NCBI GenBank assembly: GCA_016711085.1
Contig: JADJTR010000003.1
Coordinates: forward strand, 310,001-374,000
Direction: 5' to 3'
From: Phyllobacteriaceae bacterium
Lineage (GTDB): Bacteria > Pseudomonadota > Alphaproteobacteria > Rhizobiales > Rhizobiaceae
Length of the DNA stretch: 64,000 nucleotides
Shown: positions 10,119 to 20,402 of the stretch, piece after piece
Layout: every line of letters starts with the position of its first letter
Position numbering within the stretch: position 1 is the first letter of the stretch
Position numbers and translations under genes: made by a program
The notes under the pieces: generated by a model
What the model saw: only the letters and a program-made list of their open reading frames with translations
What the model was told of the DNA's origin: nothing
Database searches by the model: none

Positions 10119-10735
10119 GCCTTGACCTGATCCGGCGTTACAAGGCCCGCGGAGATGACGAGTTTCGCCGCTTCTTCGACCGACATGTCGAGTTCGACCA
10201 GATCCTTTTTCGGCACATACATCAGGAATCCGGTTGTCGGATTGGGCGTCGACGGCATGAAGACAGCGACCATGTCTTCGTGCGAACCCTCGAGTTTGCG
10301 TGAAATTTCGGTGTCGCGATCCGTGGCGATGAAGACGACCGCCCAGGCGCCGCGGCGCGGCCATTCGATGATGCCGACTTTCTTGAACATGTCCGCTTTT
10401 TGGGCCAGCACCGTCTCGAAGATTTGCTTCAGGCCGCGATAGATCGAGCGGACCAGCGGCATGCGGTCGAGAACGCGCTCGCCGAAATGCACGATGGAGC
10501 GGCCGACGATATTGGCGGTGAGAAAACCGGTCAGCGTGATGAGGATGAGCGCGACGATCAGGCCGAAACCGGGCACATCGAATCCCAGATAGGTATCGGG
10601 ATTGTATTTCGCCGGAATATAGGGCTTGACCCATGAATCGACCCATCCGATCAGCGACCAGGCGATATAAGCCGTTATCGCGATCGGCGCCGAGACAATG
10701 AATCCCGTCAGAAAATAACTGCGCAGTCGCCCCAT
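10070..10735 (-). CDS. DUF502 family inner-membrane protein
   Basis: A 221-residue protein with two N-terminal membrane segments (residues about 7-32 and 55-78), followed by a soluble domain with VRSIYRGLKQIFETV, EWPRRGAWAVVFI and the PSTPNPTTGFLMYVP motif typical of DUF502. The function is unknown. It is frequently encoded next to recG in alphaproteobacteria, as here. The 3' ends of the two genes overlap tail to tail. Confidence 0.88.
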   Translation of the reverse strand: MGRLRSYFLTGFIVSAPIAITAYIAWSLIGWVDSWVKPYIPAKYNPDTYLGFDVPGFGLIVALILITLTGFLTANIVGRSIVHFGERVLDRMPLVRSIYRGLKQIFETVLAQKADMFKKVGIIEWPRRGAWAVVFIATDRDTEISRKLEGSHEDMVAVFMPSTPNPTTGFLMYVPKKDLVELDMSVEEAAKLVISAGLVTPDQVKAQPAESRRTASSLPNT

Positions 10736-10823
10736 GATGGCCCGGTCCCGGTCGCCGTCGGCGGCTCGCCGACGCGCGTGATATAGTGATCAATCGTTCC
10801 GAGCGAAACGCGACAATGGTTGT

Positions 10824-12191
10824 TCAGCGGCCGTCGGGCGTGCGCAATCCGAACCATTTGTCCTTGACGGCCTCGTAGTGCTCTTCGGGCTTGTATTCGG
10901 CCACTTGAAGACCGAGCTTCCTGATCGACAATTGGCCGGTCGCCGACAGGATGGCGTAGCTGGCGACGACGACACCATGCTCCGCCGTCGCCAGATTGAT
11001 CTGCGCCGTGATGACGCTCGCCTGCGCGTTCAGCACGTCGAGCGTGGTGCGCTGGCCGACATTGCGTTCCTCGACGACGCCGTTCAGCGCCAGTTGCGCC
11101 GCCGAAACCAACGCCTTGTTGGCGACGACGCTCTCCTGCGCCGCCTTGTATTGCGTCCACGCTGAAGTGATCGCGGCGCGCACCTGATCGTGGGCGACAT
11201 CGACGCCGATGCGGGCCTGCCCCAATTGCTCCTTCGCCTGGCGCACCTGCGCCGACACCGCGCCACCGCGATAGATCGGCACAGTCAAAGTCGCGCCGAT
11301 AGTGGCTGAATTCGTGGTGCCGTCCGGCGAGAAGATCGAGTTGGGGCTATTGTCCGTGTAGGTGGAATTCAGGTTCGCCGAGGCGCTGAGGTTCGGCAAC
11401 AACTGGCCTTCCTTCGACTTCACGGAAAAGCCGGCGGCGTCGACGGAGTGCTTACCGGCGAGGATCGCGGGATGTACGCTGGCCCCGAGCGCCAAGGCCG
11501 AATCGAGATTCTTCGGCAAGCCCTTGGCCGAACCGGGCGAGGACAATTTGCCCGGCGCGTCGCCGACTACCTGACGGTAGACGGCGGCTGACGATCTGGC
11601 TTAGGCGCGCGCCGCGGCGAGTTGGGCCTCGGCGGCGGCGCGGCTGGCATCGGCCTGGGCGACGTCTGTGCGCGTGCCTTCGCCCACTTCAAGGCTGGAA
11701 CGGGCGGCGCGCACCTGTTCGGCCAGGAATTTCAGGTTCTTCTCGCGCAGAACCGCGATCTGCCGATCGCGAATCACGTCCATGAAGGCGCTGGCGGCGT
11801 CGAACAGGATGTTCTGTTCGGTGTTGCGCAGATTTTCGCGCGAGGCGCTCACCTGCGCCTCGGCGGCGCGAACATTGTTGAGCGTCTGGAATCCGTCGAA
11901 AATCGCCTGCGAGATCGAAACGCCAAACGAACCGGTCGTGATGTTGGACGTGCTGCGCGAGGTGTAGCTGATCGTCGCCGTGCCGGTGATCTGTGGACGC
12001 CAGCCGGATTTCGCCAGCGCCACGCCCTCATCGGTGACGCGCACGCCAGCTCGCGACTGGTTCAGGGTCGAATTGTACTGGTAAGCCTTGGTCAGCGCGC
12101 CGATGAGCGTTTCGGCGGACACCGACGAAGCGGAGGCGATGGCAACCGGAAACGCCGCGACAAGCAACGCGAGTGCACGAAACGAACGCAA
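10824..12191 (-). CDS. tolC: TolC-family outer-membrane efflux channel, interrupted by an in-frame TAA
   Basis: The frame encodes 455 residues, a normal TolC length, but codon 197 is TAA (11601-11603). Upstream: a Sec signal peptide ending VSAETLIGAL, then the first OEP repeat (AQADASRAAAEAQLAAARA). Downstream in the same frame: VYRQVVGDAPGKL and the second repeat with NVGQRTTLDVLNAQ, the hallmark second-half motif. TolC is the trimeric outer-membrane duct for type I secretion and RND efflux. A CAA-to-TAA change or base error would explain the stop. It lies 148 bp after pcm on the same strand, a linkage common in this order. Confidence 0.88.
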
Positions 12192-12339
12192 AGGCCACCT
12201 GTTCCTGTCGCGCGCCTGCGGACATGTCCCCCGCGGCGTGTCTGTGTTTCATCCAGCGGGACAAGTCCCGATCCGTCGCCACCGTGACATAACCGGCCCG
12301 GCGCGGCACGTTAATTTTATCAACGTCCCCTGCTTTCCC

Positions 12340-12987
12340 TCAAAAGGCGAAAGCAGGCTCCCTCGCCAATTCAGTCAACGGCGGCATTGACAGGGTAAAG
12401 ACGCGGCGCGAGGAGACAACCGCGCCATCCTTGACATAGACCTTGGCGACAGCCGCCGAACCGAAGCCTTCGACGGCGATCAGGCGCCCCTGTTCGGCCA
12501 GTTGACCGAATATTCCCTGCGGCGAATCGGCGACCGATCCGCCGTAGACGATCAGATCATACGGAGCGCGCGCTGCCATGCCGGCGGCAAGCGGGCCGTG
12601 CGCGACCTCGACATTTTTTTCCCCGGCCAAGGCCAGACGCGCGGCGGCGACCAGTTCGGCGTCGCTTTCCAGCGCCACGACCGATCCGGCGATGCGCGCG
12701 AGCACAGCGGCGGCGTAGCCCGACCCGGCGCCGATGAGCAGCACCCGCTGGTTCTCCCGCGGATCGGCCAATTGCAGCAGACGGCCAAGCGCCGAGGGAG
12801 CCGGCAGTTTCCGGCCGCCGCCGACACCGATCTCGCGGTCGAGATAGGCAATCTGCCGGGACGCCGCCGGCACGAAATCCTCGCGCGCAACCGCACCCAT
12901 GGCGTCGAGCACTTCGCGATGCGTCACATCGGTGGTGCGCAGCTGATTGTCGACCATCTTACGGCGGGCTTCGGCGTAATCCGTCAT
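12340..12987 (-). CDS. pcm: Protein-L-isoaspartate O-methyltransferase family protein
   Basis: A 215-residue SAM-dependent methyltransferase. It has the PCMT N-terminus RRKMVDNQLRTTDVT, the motif I SAM loop LLIGAGSGYAAAVLARI, and the acidic motif VVALESD. PCMT enzymes repair isoaspartyl residues; this short alphaproteobacterial form diverges from E. coli Pcm and its substrate is not proven. ATG 12987 is preferred over an in-frame GTG at 12999 because homologues of this form begin at about this point. Confidence 0.82.
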   Translation of the reverse strand: MTDYAEARRKMVDNQLRTTDVTHREVLDAMGAVAREDFVPAASRQIAYLDREIGVGGGRKLPAPSALGRLLQLADPRENQRVLLIGAGSGYAAAVLARIAGSVVALESDAELVAAARLALAGEKNVEVAHGPLAAGMAARAPYDLIVYGGSVADSPQGIFGQLAEQGRLIAVEGFGSAAVAKVYVKDGAVVSSRRVFTLSMPPLTELAREPAFAF

Positions 12988-13036
12988 GTGTTCAACCACT
13001 TCCGGTCCCGGGTGGGCGTGAAACGCCGGGAAGCGC

Positions 13037-13110
13037 TGGAGGCCTCGCCCGGAATCGAACCGGGGTGCAAGGATTTGCAGTCCTCTGCGTCACCACTCCG
13101 CCACGAGGCC
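13037..13110 (-). tRNA. tRNA-Cys (GCA)
   Basis: The minus strand folds as a cloverleaf. A GGCCTCG/CGAGGCC acceptor stem closes the molecule, the anticodon loop CTGCAAA carries GCA for cysteine, and the T arm contains GGTTCGATTCC. The CCA end is encoded at 13039-13037, after discriminator U. Confidence 0.95.
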
Positions 13111-13167
13111 ATCGCGCTTTCGGCGTTCGCTGGCCTGTTAACAGAGGCTTCCCGGCCGAACAAGGGA

Positions 13168-13467
13168 TCATGCCCCGCCGGAGCCGCTTTTTTGCCGCGG
13201 CGTAAAGCGTACCACCATGCGCCGGCGAAGACGGCGTATATGGGCGATTTCGTAGGAAAGCACGACAATACCGAGCGGGATCATCCAGAAACCGAGGATG
13301 GGAAGGAAACCGACAATGCCGCCAAGCACGAGAAGGACGCCGAGCGCGATTCGCAGCGCCTTGGAACGCGGCAACGCGAATTCGCGCCCGAAGAGCTTGA
13401 TCGTCCGTCGGCGCGGAGTCGCCTCGGGTGGCGGGGTCACAATCCGGTCGTCCATTTCCGTTTTCAT
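13168..13467 (-). CDS. Small two-helix membrane protein (PGPGW-like)
   Basis: A 99-residue protein: a basic N-terminus, a segment FGREFALPRSKALRI, then two close hydrophobic helices with the sequence LGGIVGFLPILGFWMIPLGIVVL, then a basic tail. The pattern resembles small PGPGW-type putative transmembrane proteins of alphaproteobacteria. No function is known. It lies between the two tRNA genes. Confidence 0.6.
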   Translation of the reverse strand: MKTEMDDRIVTPPPEATPRRRTIKLFGREFALPRSKALRIALGVLLVLGGIVGFLPILGFWMIPLGIVVLSYEIAHIRRLRRRMVVRFTPRQKSGSGGA

Positions 13468-13626
13468 TCGCCTCGCCTATTGTTCCGGCGAAATGGGGTG
13501 CGCAAGCCCGCGTTTAAAGGCGTCTTGCGCCGCAGGCGACGATTTCGCCGGGATTCCTTTCGTCGCCGACGCCGGTCCCCGGCGAAAAAGCGGCTTGGCA
13601 AAAATGCCCGGCTCCGTTATAGCCAC

Positions 13627-13648
13627 CCCGCTTCGTCCGCGAAGCGGG
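13627..13648 (+). promoter_or_regulatory. 9-bp hairpin in the tRNA-Asn leader
   Basis: Arms CCCGCTTCG and CGAAGCGGG around TCCG form a perfect 9-bp stem, ending 3 bases before the tRNA-Asn 5' end. It may be a leader processing signal or the terminator of an upstream transcript. Confidence 0.35.
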
Positions 13649-13651
13649 CAT

Positions 13652-13726
13652 TCCTCGGTAGCTCAGCGGTAGAGCAACCGGCTGTTAACCGGTTGGTCGA
13701 TGGTTCGAATCCGTCCCGGGGAGCCA
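13652..13726 (+). tRNA. tRNA-Asn (GTT)
   Basis: Cloverleaf with a TCCTCGG/CCGGGGA acceptor stem, D arm GCTCAGCGGTAGAGC, anticodon loop CTGTTAA (GTT), T arm GGTTCGAATCC, discriminator G and an encoded CCA end (13724-13726). Confidence 0.97.
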
Positions 13727-13789
13727 CTTTTTCATTTCGTTGCCGCCAAAGGGTAATCCGGGCGTTTGGACTTGGCGTATAGCGTGACC

Positions 13790-15202
13790 ATGATGTCCGC
13801 CGCCAATCCGACGCTGGTCCTGTTTCGTCATGATCTTCGCCTTGGCGACAATCTTGCGCTCGTGGCCGCTGCCGGACGCGGCGGTCCGGTCATACCGGTT
13901 TTCGTGTTCGACGAAGAATCCCCCGGAGTCCGGCCAATTGGCGGGGCGCGTCGATGGTGGCTGCATCACTCGTTGACCGCCCTGTCAGCCGATCTGGCGA
14001 AACGCGGTTCGCGCCTTATCGTGCGCCGCGGCGTCATGGCCGACGTCGCCAAAGCGCTCGCGCGCGAAACCGGCGCGGCGGCGGTGTTCTGGAACCGGCG
14101 CTACGACCCGGCCGGGCGAAACGCCGACGCCGCGACGAAAACGGCGCTCTTGGCCGCCGGTTTGGCCGCCGAGAGCTTCGACGGATTTCTGTTGCACGAA
14201 CCCTGGCGGCTCCTGACCGGTGGAGGAACCCCGTTCAAGGTTTTTACGCCGTTTTGGCGGGCGTTGCAGGCGAGCGGACCGCCGCGCGATCCAGTCGATG
14301 CGCCCACCACGCTGCCCGCGCCCGTTTGCTGGCCGGATTCGCTTGCCGTCGACGACCTCGGCCTGACGCCGCGCCGGCCCGACTGGTCGACCGGTCTGGC
14401 CGAGACCTGGATTCCCGGCGAAGCCGCCGCCAACGACCGACTTGAGCTTTTCCTCGCGGAAATCCTCGATGGTTACGCGGAACGGCGAGACCGGCCGGAT
14501 ATTGATGCAACATCGCGCCTTTCGCCGCATCTGGCGCACGGCGAGATTTCGCCGCGCCGGATCCGGCATGCGGCGATGAACGTCAAGGCGAGCGGACGCG
14601 ACCGCGATAAATTCCTCGCCGAACTGGCGTGGCGGGAATTCTCCTGGCATTTGCTGTTCCACCGCCCTGATTTGCCTGTCGCCAATTGCAATCCCGCCTT
14701 CGACGCGTTTGCCTGGGTGGAAGACCGTGAGGGATTTCGCGCCTGGCGAAAGGGAAAAACCGGATACCCGATGGTCGACGCTGGCATGCGGCAATTGTGG
14801 TCGACCGGCTGGATGCACAACCGCGTGCGCATGGTAGCGGCCTCGTTCCTGGTCAAGCATTTGCTCACTGATTGGCGCAAGGGCGAGGCCTGGTTCTGGG
14901 ACACGCTGGTCGACGCCGACATGGCGTCGAACGCGGCAAGCTGGCAATGGGTCGCTGGCTCCGGCGCCGACGCCGCACCCTGGTTCCGCATTTTCAATCC
15001 AGTCCTGCAGGGCGAAAAGTTCGATAAGGACGGCGATTACGTGCGAGCCAATCTTCCCGAACTCGCCGACGAACCGGGCCCTTCGGTCCATCGGGCTGCG
15101 AACGCCAAGCGCGGTTTGTATCCGGCGGCGATCATCGGCCATGATTTCGCCCGCGCCCGCGCGTTGGCCGCGCTCGAAACGATGCGCCTGGCGAAAGGCT
15201 GA
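13790..15202 (+). CDS. phrB: Deoxyribodipyrimidine photo-lyase (cryptochrome/photolyase family)
   Basis: A 470-residue flavoprotein that repairs UV-made cyclobutane pyrimidine dimers using light. The N-terminal alpha/beta domain begins TLVLFRHDLRLGDN. The C-terminal FAD domain has SRLSPHLAHGEISPR, ELAWREFSWHLLF, GWMHNRVRM, and the DADMASNAASWQWVAG and FRIFNPVLQGEKFD motifs typical of class I photolyases. ATG 13790 (or 13793) is favoured over an upstream TTG. It converges on the nucleotidase gene. Confidence 0.93.
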   Translation: MMSAANPTLVLFRHDLRLGDNLALVAAAGRGGPVIPVFVFDEESPGVRPIGGARRWWLHHSLTALSADLAKRGSRLIVRRGVMADVAKALARETGAAAVFWNRRYDPAGRNADAATKTALLAAGLAAESFDGFLLHEPWRLLTGGGTPFKVFTPFWRALQASGPPRDPVDAPTTLPAPVCWPDSLAVDDLGLTPRRPDWSTGLAETWIPGEAAANDRLELFLAEILDGYAERRDRPDIDATSRLSPHLAHGEISPRRIRHAAMNVKASGRDRDKFLAELAWREFSWHLLFHRPDLPVANCNPAFDAFAWVEDREGFRAWRKGKTGYPMVDAGMRQLWSTGWMHNRVRMVAASFLVKHLLTDWRKGEAWFWDTLVDADMASNAASWQWVAGSGADAAPWFRIFNPVLQGEKFDKDGDYVRANLPELADEPGPSVHRAANAKRGLYPAAIIGHDFARARALAALETMRLAKG

Positions 15203-15256
15203 GACGCGAACCGGCGCGGACAAGCCGCGCCGGCCATATATGCAGTCAAAGGCCGA

Positions 15257-17233
15257 TCAAAGCGTGATTTTGTAGCGGGCGAAACCATTCTCGCCGTCGC
15301 CGGCCGGCTCGATTTTCACCGCCTTGACGTCGGCGATGTGCCCGGCCGCCTTCGGTCCCGTTTCGAACAGCACCGTCGCGCCACCGGCCGGCGCGAAGGT
15401 CCAGTTGGCGTCGGCGGAAGGATCGATTGTGCCCTTGTCGATGATGTAGCGGACCAATGCGTCGCGATTGGTGTCGGGGGCGACGAGGATGATCTTGTCG
15501 GCCTTGATGCCGGGGAAGGTGCCGCCGCCGCCGGCGCGGTAGTTGTTGGAGGCGACGACGAATTTTTGCGCCGGGTCGATCGGCTTGCCGTCGAACATCA
15601 GGTCGACGATGCGGCTCGACGCTGCATCGGCGACCTCGCCTTTGCCGGTGTATTTGGCCGGCTTGGTGATGTCGATCTTGTAGGTGACGCCGTCGATGAT
15701 GTCGAAATTGAACGACGGGAAGTCCGGATTGATCAGCGTCTGGTCGGGTTTGCCGGGTTCGACGGTGTTGAAAAGACCCGCCGACATTTCCAGCCATTCC
15801 TTGACGTCCGCGCCGGTAATCGCCACCGCGCGCACGGTGTTGGGATAGAGGTAAAGGTCCGCGACATTCTTGATCGCCACATCGCCGGCGGGAACGTCGG
15901 TGTAGTAGTCCGGACCGCCGCGACCGCCGGCCTTGAACGGCGCGGCGGCGGAAAGCACCGGTAAATCCTTGAACTCCCCATCCTTCAGCAGGTCCTTGAC
16001 GTACCAGACCTGCGCCTGGGAGACGATTTGCACCGACGGATCATCGGCGACGAGGGCGAAATAGGAATGCAACGGCGCGGAAGTCTTGCCGACCGGCGTG
16101 CGCACGTATTTCAGCGTCGACTCATGCTCGGCGGCGACGGCTGCCTCGACCTCCGGTTTGGACGCCACGGTCGGCACGACTTTCTTGTTTTCGTCGCGCT
16201 TCCAGATCGGCCTCGCCTCGGATGTGGCCGAAACCACTTTCCAGCTGTTGCCGGATTTCTCGACCATCAGATCGATGAGGCCGACATGCGAGCCCCAGAA
16301 GCCGCCTTGCACGGCCGGCTTGCCGAACAGCGTTCCCTTCTCGAAATCGACGCCCGCCTTGTCCTTGAAGGCGTCGCCAGGGAAAACCAGGTGTTGATGG
16401 CCGGTGAAAATGGCGTCGATGCCCTCGATCTCGCCGAGGAAAAGCGAGGCGTTTTCCATTCCCTCGGTGCGATTGGGATCGATGCCGGAGTGGGAAAGCG
16501 CGACGATGATGTCGGCCCCCTCTTCCTTTATTTGCGGCACCCAGGCCTTGGCCGTCTCGACGATATCGCGGGTCATGACATTGCCGGTGAGGTTTTTGGA
16601 ATCCCACACCATGATCTGCGGCGGTACGAAGCCGATGAAACCGACGCGGATGGCGTGTTCGGCCCCGGCGCCGTCTTTCACCTTGCGGTCGAGGATGACG
16701 TAGGGCTTGAGCCAGAGTTTGTCGTCGCGCGGATTGGCGGCGAGTTCCGTCCCCTTGACCAGATTGGCGCAGACGATCGGGAATTTCGCCCCGGCGTTGA
16801 CCTTGTCCATGAACGACAGGCCGTAATTGAATTCGTGGTTGCCGAGCGTGCCGCAATCGTAACCGAGCGTGTTCATGGCCGACATGACGGGGTGCATGTC
16901 GCCGTCCTTCATGCCGCGCTCATAGGCGATCCAATCGCCCATCGGGTTTCCCTGCAAATAGTCGCCATTGTCGATGAGCATCGAATTGGTGGATTCGGCG
17001 CGAATGGCGTCGATGATGGTCGCGGCGCGGGAAAGCCCCATCGTGTCGTTCGGCTTGTCGGCATAGTAGTCGTAGGGCATCACAGCGACATGGATGTCGG
17101 TGGTTTCCATGATGCGCAGATGCGCCTGGTTGGCCTGGGCCCGGGCCGAAAAGGGATGCAACGCGATCAAAGCGGTTGCGGCGGTGCCGGAAAGAAACGA
17201 ACGACGGGAAAGGGGGTGTGCAAGCGCGTGCAT
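15257..17233 (-). CDS. cpdB: Secreted 2',3'-cyclic-nucleotide 2'-phosphodiesterase / 3'-nucleotidase
   Basis: A 658-residue protein with a Tat-type leader ([11 protein letters not shown], cleavage near ARAQ). The metallophosphoesterase domain shows the ordered metal motifs [28 protein letters not shown] and TGHQH, followed by a 5'-nucleotidase C-terminal domain. It should hydrolyse extracellular 2',3'-cyclic nucleotides and 3'-nucleotides, releasing nucleosides and phosphate. ATG 17233 has GGAGG 6 bases upstream; an in-frame start at 17287 would precede the signal. Confidence 0.9.
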   Translation of the reverse strand: MHALAHPLSRRSFLSGTAATALIALHPFSARAQANQAHLRIMETTDIHVAVMPYDYYADKPNDTMGLSRAATIIDAIRAESTNSMLIDNGDYLQGNPMGDWIAYERGMKDGDMHPVMSAMNTLGYDCGTLGNHEFNYGLSFMDKVNAGAKFPIVCANLVKGTELAANPRDDKLWLKPYVILDRKVKDGAGAEHAIRVGFIGFVPPQIMVWDSKNLTGNVMTRDIVETAKAWVPQIKEEGADIIVALSHSGIDPNRTEGMENASLFLGEIEGIDAIFTGHQHLVFPGDAFKDKAGVDFEKGTLFGKPAVQGGFWGSHVGLIDLMVEKSGNSWKVVSATSEARPIWKRDENKKVVPTVASKPEVEAAVAAEHESTLKYVRTPVGKTSAPLHSYFALVADDPSVQIVSQAQVWYVKDLLKDGEFKDLPVLSAAAPFKAGGRGGPDYYTDVPAGDVAIKNVADLYLYPNTVRAVAITGADVKEWLEMSAGLFNTVEPGKPDQTLINPDFPSFNFDIIDGVTYKIDITKPAKYTGKGEVADAASSRIVDLMFDGKPIDPAQKFVVASNNYRAGGGGTFPGIKADKIILVAPDTNRDALVRYIIDKGTIDPSADANWTFAPAGGATVLFETGPKAAGHIADVKAVKIEPAGDGENGFARYKITL

Positions 17234-17333
17234 AGGTGCCTCCGCATGGATGCCAAGCCGCCCCCGAAACATTATGGGGCAAGCCACGCAGGAAATCCAT
17301 CAGTCCCTGATGACAACGGCATGACAACGGCGA

Positions 17334-19701
17334 TCAGGCGGCGGCGAGGCTGCTTTCGGGCTTCGCAACCGTATTGGCGAGAAGCCATGCCGGGAGGTCC
17401 GCCGCCGGCATCGGCGCGGCGAAGTAAAATCCCTGCATCACCGGGCATGCGGATTCGCGAAGGAATTGGGCGGTTTGAGCGGTTTCGACGCCTTCGGCCG
17501 AGACCTGAAGGCCGAGCGATTGCCCGAGCGCCAAAATTCCCTGCACCGATTTACGGGCTTTCTCGTCGTTATCGACACGCGAAACAAGTTCGCGATCGAT
17601 CTTCACCTTGCTGAATGGTGCGTCGCAAAGCGTGGTGAAACTCGATGAGCCGGCGCCGAAATCGTCGAGCACGACGGCGACGCCGGCGTTGCGGAATTCG
17701 GCAACTGCGGCCGCGCCTTCGGGAACGGCCATGACTGCCTCGCCGATCTCAAGTTCCAACCGTCCGGAACGCAAGCGATGGCGCGCGAGGCAACCGACGA
17801 CGAAACGGCGCAACTCGGCGCTGAGGAATTGGCGCGCCGAAAGATTGACCGAAATCGAAATCCGGTCGGGCAAAGTGGCGGCGAGAGAACAGGCCGTCTC
17901 GATGGCGAACCGACCGAGCGCTTCAAAAGCGCCCGATTGCTCGGCGAGAGCCAGGAATTCCCGCGGCTTGATCGAACCGAGTTCATTGTGGTTCCAGCGC
18001 ATGAAAGCCTCAAGCGCCACGGTCTGCCCGGCGGCGTCGACGACCGGTTGGTACTCGAGGTGGAACGCGCCGTTGGCGATGGCGGCGACGAGATCCGCAT
18101 TGAGACGGGCGCGGAAGGCGAGCGCCTCGACCTGACGGTTCGTGGCGATCTGCACGCCACCCTTGCCGGCCTCCTTGGCGCCGTAGAGCGCGGCGTCGGC
18201 CAAACGCAGGATCGTCGACGGATCGCAGCCCATGTCGGGCATGGCGGCGACGCCGCTGCTCGCGCCGATGGAGAACTGGCCGGACGGCAGGACGATCGGC
18301 ATGGAGATCGCGGCGATGGCGCGTTCGGCGGCGCGCACGGCCGAGGCCACGGGCACATTGGGAACGATGGCTGCGAACTCGTCGCCGCCGACGCGGGCAA
18401 CTGTTGCGCCATTCGGCATGGCCATCTGCAAGCGCCGGAACGCCTCGCGCAGCACTTCGTCGCCAACGGCGTGACCGGCTGTGTCGTTGACCTGCTTGAA
18501 CCGGTCGAGATCGATGAGCACGACGGTATTGGAGACACCCTCGGCCGAGCGACGCGCTGCGGCGTCGAGCGACGCGCGGAACGCGGCACGGTTCTTGCCG
18601 CCGGTCAGCGCATCATGGTGGGCGAAGTGGCGCAGTTGCCGCTCGGCGTCAATTCGGGCGGTCACATCGCGGCCAATGCCGTGAAATCCGAGAAATGCGC
18701 CTGAATGTGACGTATTCGGCGTGCCGGAAAGCTCCCACCACCGTGTTTTTCCCTCGATCGTGACCCGGACCACGACATCGCGAAACGCCTTGCCCGATTG
18801 GAAGGTCTTGATCGATATTTCGGCTTTATGGGGATCGGTCGTTACAAACCGGCGGACGAATTCGGCGATGGAAAGATCGGCGATCATCTGAGGCGCCAGG
18901 CCGGCCCGCATTTCGAAGGTCGGGGATAGCATCACAATGCGATGACCGTTATCGGTGCGCCAAAGCCAATCGGTCGAGTTCGTCTCGAAATCGTTGAGGA
19001 ACAGGCGAATCCACTGGTTCTTCTCATCGAGGCGGATCAGCGCCTGAACACGTTCGCGAAAGACGCGGGCGTGCTGGCGCAGGCCGAAGGGAAATACAAA
19101 CGAATAGACGATCAGGAGACTGATCTCGAACCAATGGTCGGTCGGGCCGGCGATGATCAATGCGGAAAGCGATCCGGCCAGCAACGGACCGGCGAATGCA
19201 AGCACGCCGCGCGGCATCGAGGCGAGAACGAAAGGCGCTGTGCAAAGGAAAGCGGCGGCGATCACCGTGAGATGCATGCGTCCGACAAAGTCGGCGCCAG
19301 GATAGAACAACAGAAGCGCCAAACCCCAAGGCAAAGCCGAAACCGGAATTGGCGGCGATGGAAAACCTGTAGAATCGATTGATATTGCCGGCATTGACGC
19401 CGCGACGACGGACATGGGCGAGAAAGGTCAGATCGCTCAAGACCGCGGTGGACATAACCAAAATCCAGACGACACTGCTGGCGCGTGATACGGTATTGAA
19501 GAACTCGACGAAAACCAGTGCGCTGACAGCGAAATTGCCGACAATGCGGAACAGATGCAGCCGGAGCACTTCCCGCAATTGCTCGATACGAAGGCAGACA
19601 TGCGCATCCAGATCATTGTCCGACTCCGCTCGGCGGGTGGAATGATTTGGTCCAGGGCCATGGATGCCTATCGTCCCGATTACCCTCCGGAAATAAGCCA
19701 T
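17334..19701 (-). CDS. Membrane GGDEF-EAL c-di-GMP protein with PAS domain (one frameshift)
   Basis: About 788 residues after removing one extra base near 19325, at a CCCC run where ANSGFGFAL should continue LALLLFYPGADFVG. Order: N-terminal block of about six membrane helices, a PAS sensor (DWLWRTDNGHRIVMLSP), a GGDEF domain with intact RVGGDEF, and an EAL domain in which the signature reads EAF. The other EAL metal and catalytic residues are present (NLSARQF, LDDFGAGSSS, KIDRELV, SAEGVET). It may therefore make, break or both make and break cyclic di-GMP. The exact N-terminus is uncertain; 19701 is the outermost ATG. Confidence 0.85.
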
Positions 19702-19789
19702 GGCCGCACAACAAAGGGGTAATCGGGCATTTCAAATTTTAGCGATGCTTGATTTTTTCCTTGAGATTCCCGCGTCATGAGGCCGGAAA

Positions 19790-20263
19790 TCACTCGTCGG
19801 CGGTCGCGCCGATCGCCGTGCGGTCGATCACCTCGCGCAGCGCGAAAGAGGAATTGATCCGCGTCACATGCGGCAGGGCGGTCAACCAATCGCGATGCAC
19901 GCGCTCGTAATCGGCGAGGTCCTTGGCCGCGATGCGCAGGATGTAGTCGTATTCGCCCGACATCAGGTGGCAGGACAAAATGTTGGGACAGCGTTTGACC
20001 GCGCCTTCGAAATCGGTGAGCGTCTTCTCGAACTGCCCGGTCAGGGAAATATGGACAATGGCCGTCAGTGGCTGGCCAAGCGCGGCGCTGGAAATGCGCG
20101 CATGATATCCCCTGATCACACCGCCTTTTTCCAGCGCGTCAAGCCGGCGCGAACAGGCCGATTGCGACAGGCCGACCTTATCCGCGAGCGCCGCGTTGGA
20201 CATGCGCCCGTCCCTCTGAAGGGCCGCAAGAATGGCGCGATCGATGCGGTCGAGTTCCATCAT
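19790..20263 (-). CDS. Lrp/AsnC family transcriptional regulator
   Basis: A 157-residue protein. It has an N-terminal HTH (LDRIDRAILAALQRDGRMSN to GLSQSACSRRLDAL) and a C-terminal RAM/AsnC effector domain (GEYDYILRIAAKDLADYERV). It is divergently transcribed from alanine dehydrogenase with a 139-bp shared promoter region, which suggests that it controls ald in response to alanine or another amino acid. That link is inference from position. Tandem ATGs at 20263 and 20260 are both possible starts. Confidence 0.9.
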   Translation of the reverse strand: MMELDRIDRAILAALQRDGRMSNAALADKVGLSQSACSRRLDALEKGGVIRGYHARISSAALGQPLTAIVHISLTGQFEKTLTDFEGAVKRCPNILSCHLMSGEYDYILRIAAKDLADYERVHRDWLTALPHVTRINSSFALREVIDRTAIGATADE

Positions 20264-20402
20264 CCGGCGATTTGTTGCGCAATCCATTACGTTTTCGCAA
20301 ACATATTCGGAAATGCACCCCTGCCGCAACGGCAGAAAGCAAACACCTGCGAAACGATTCGTGGTTTCATTCCGCCATAATCGCCGCACGAGGGAGAGAG
20401 CA

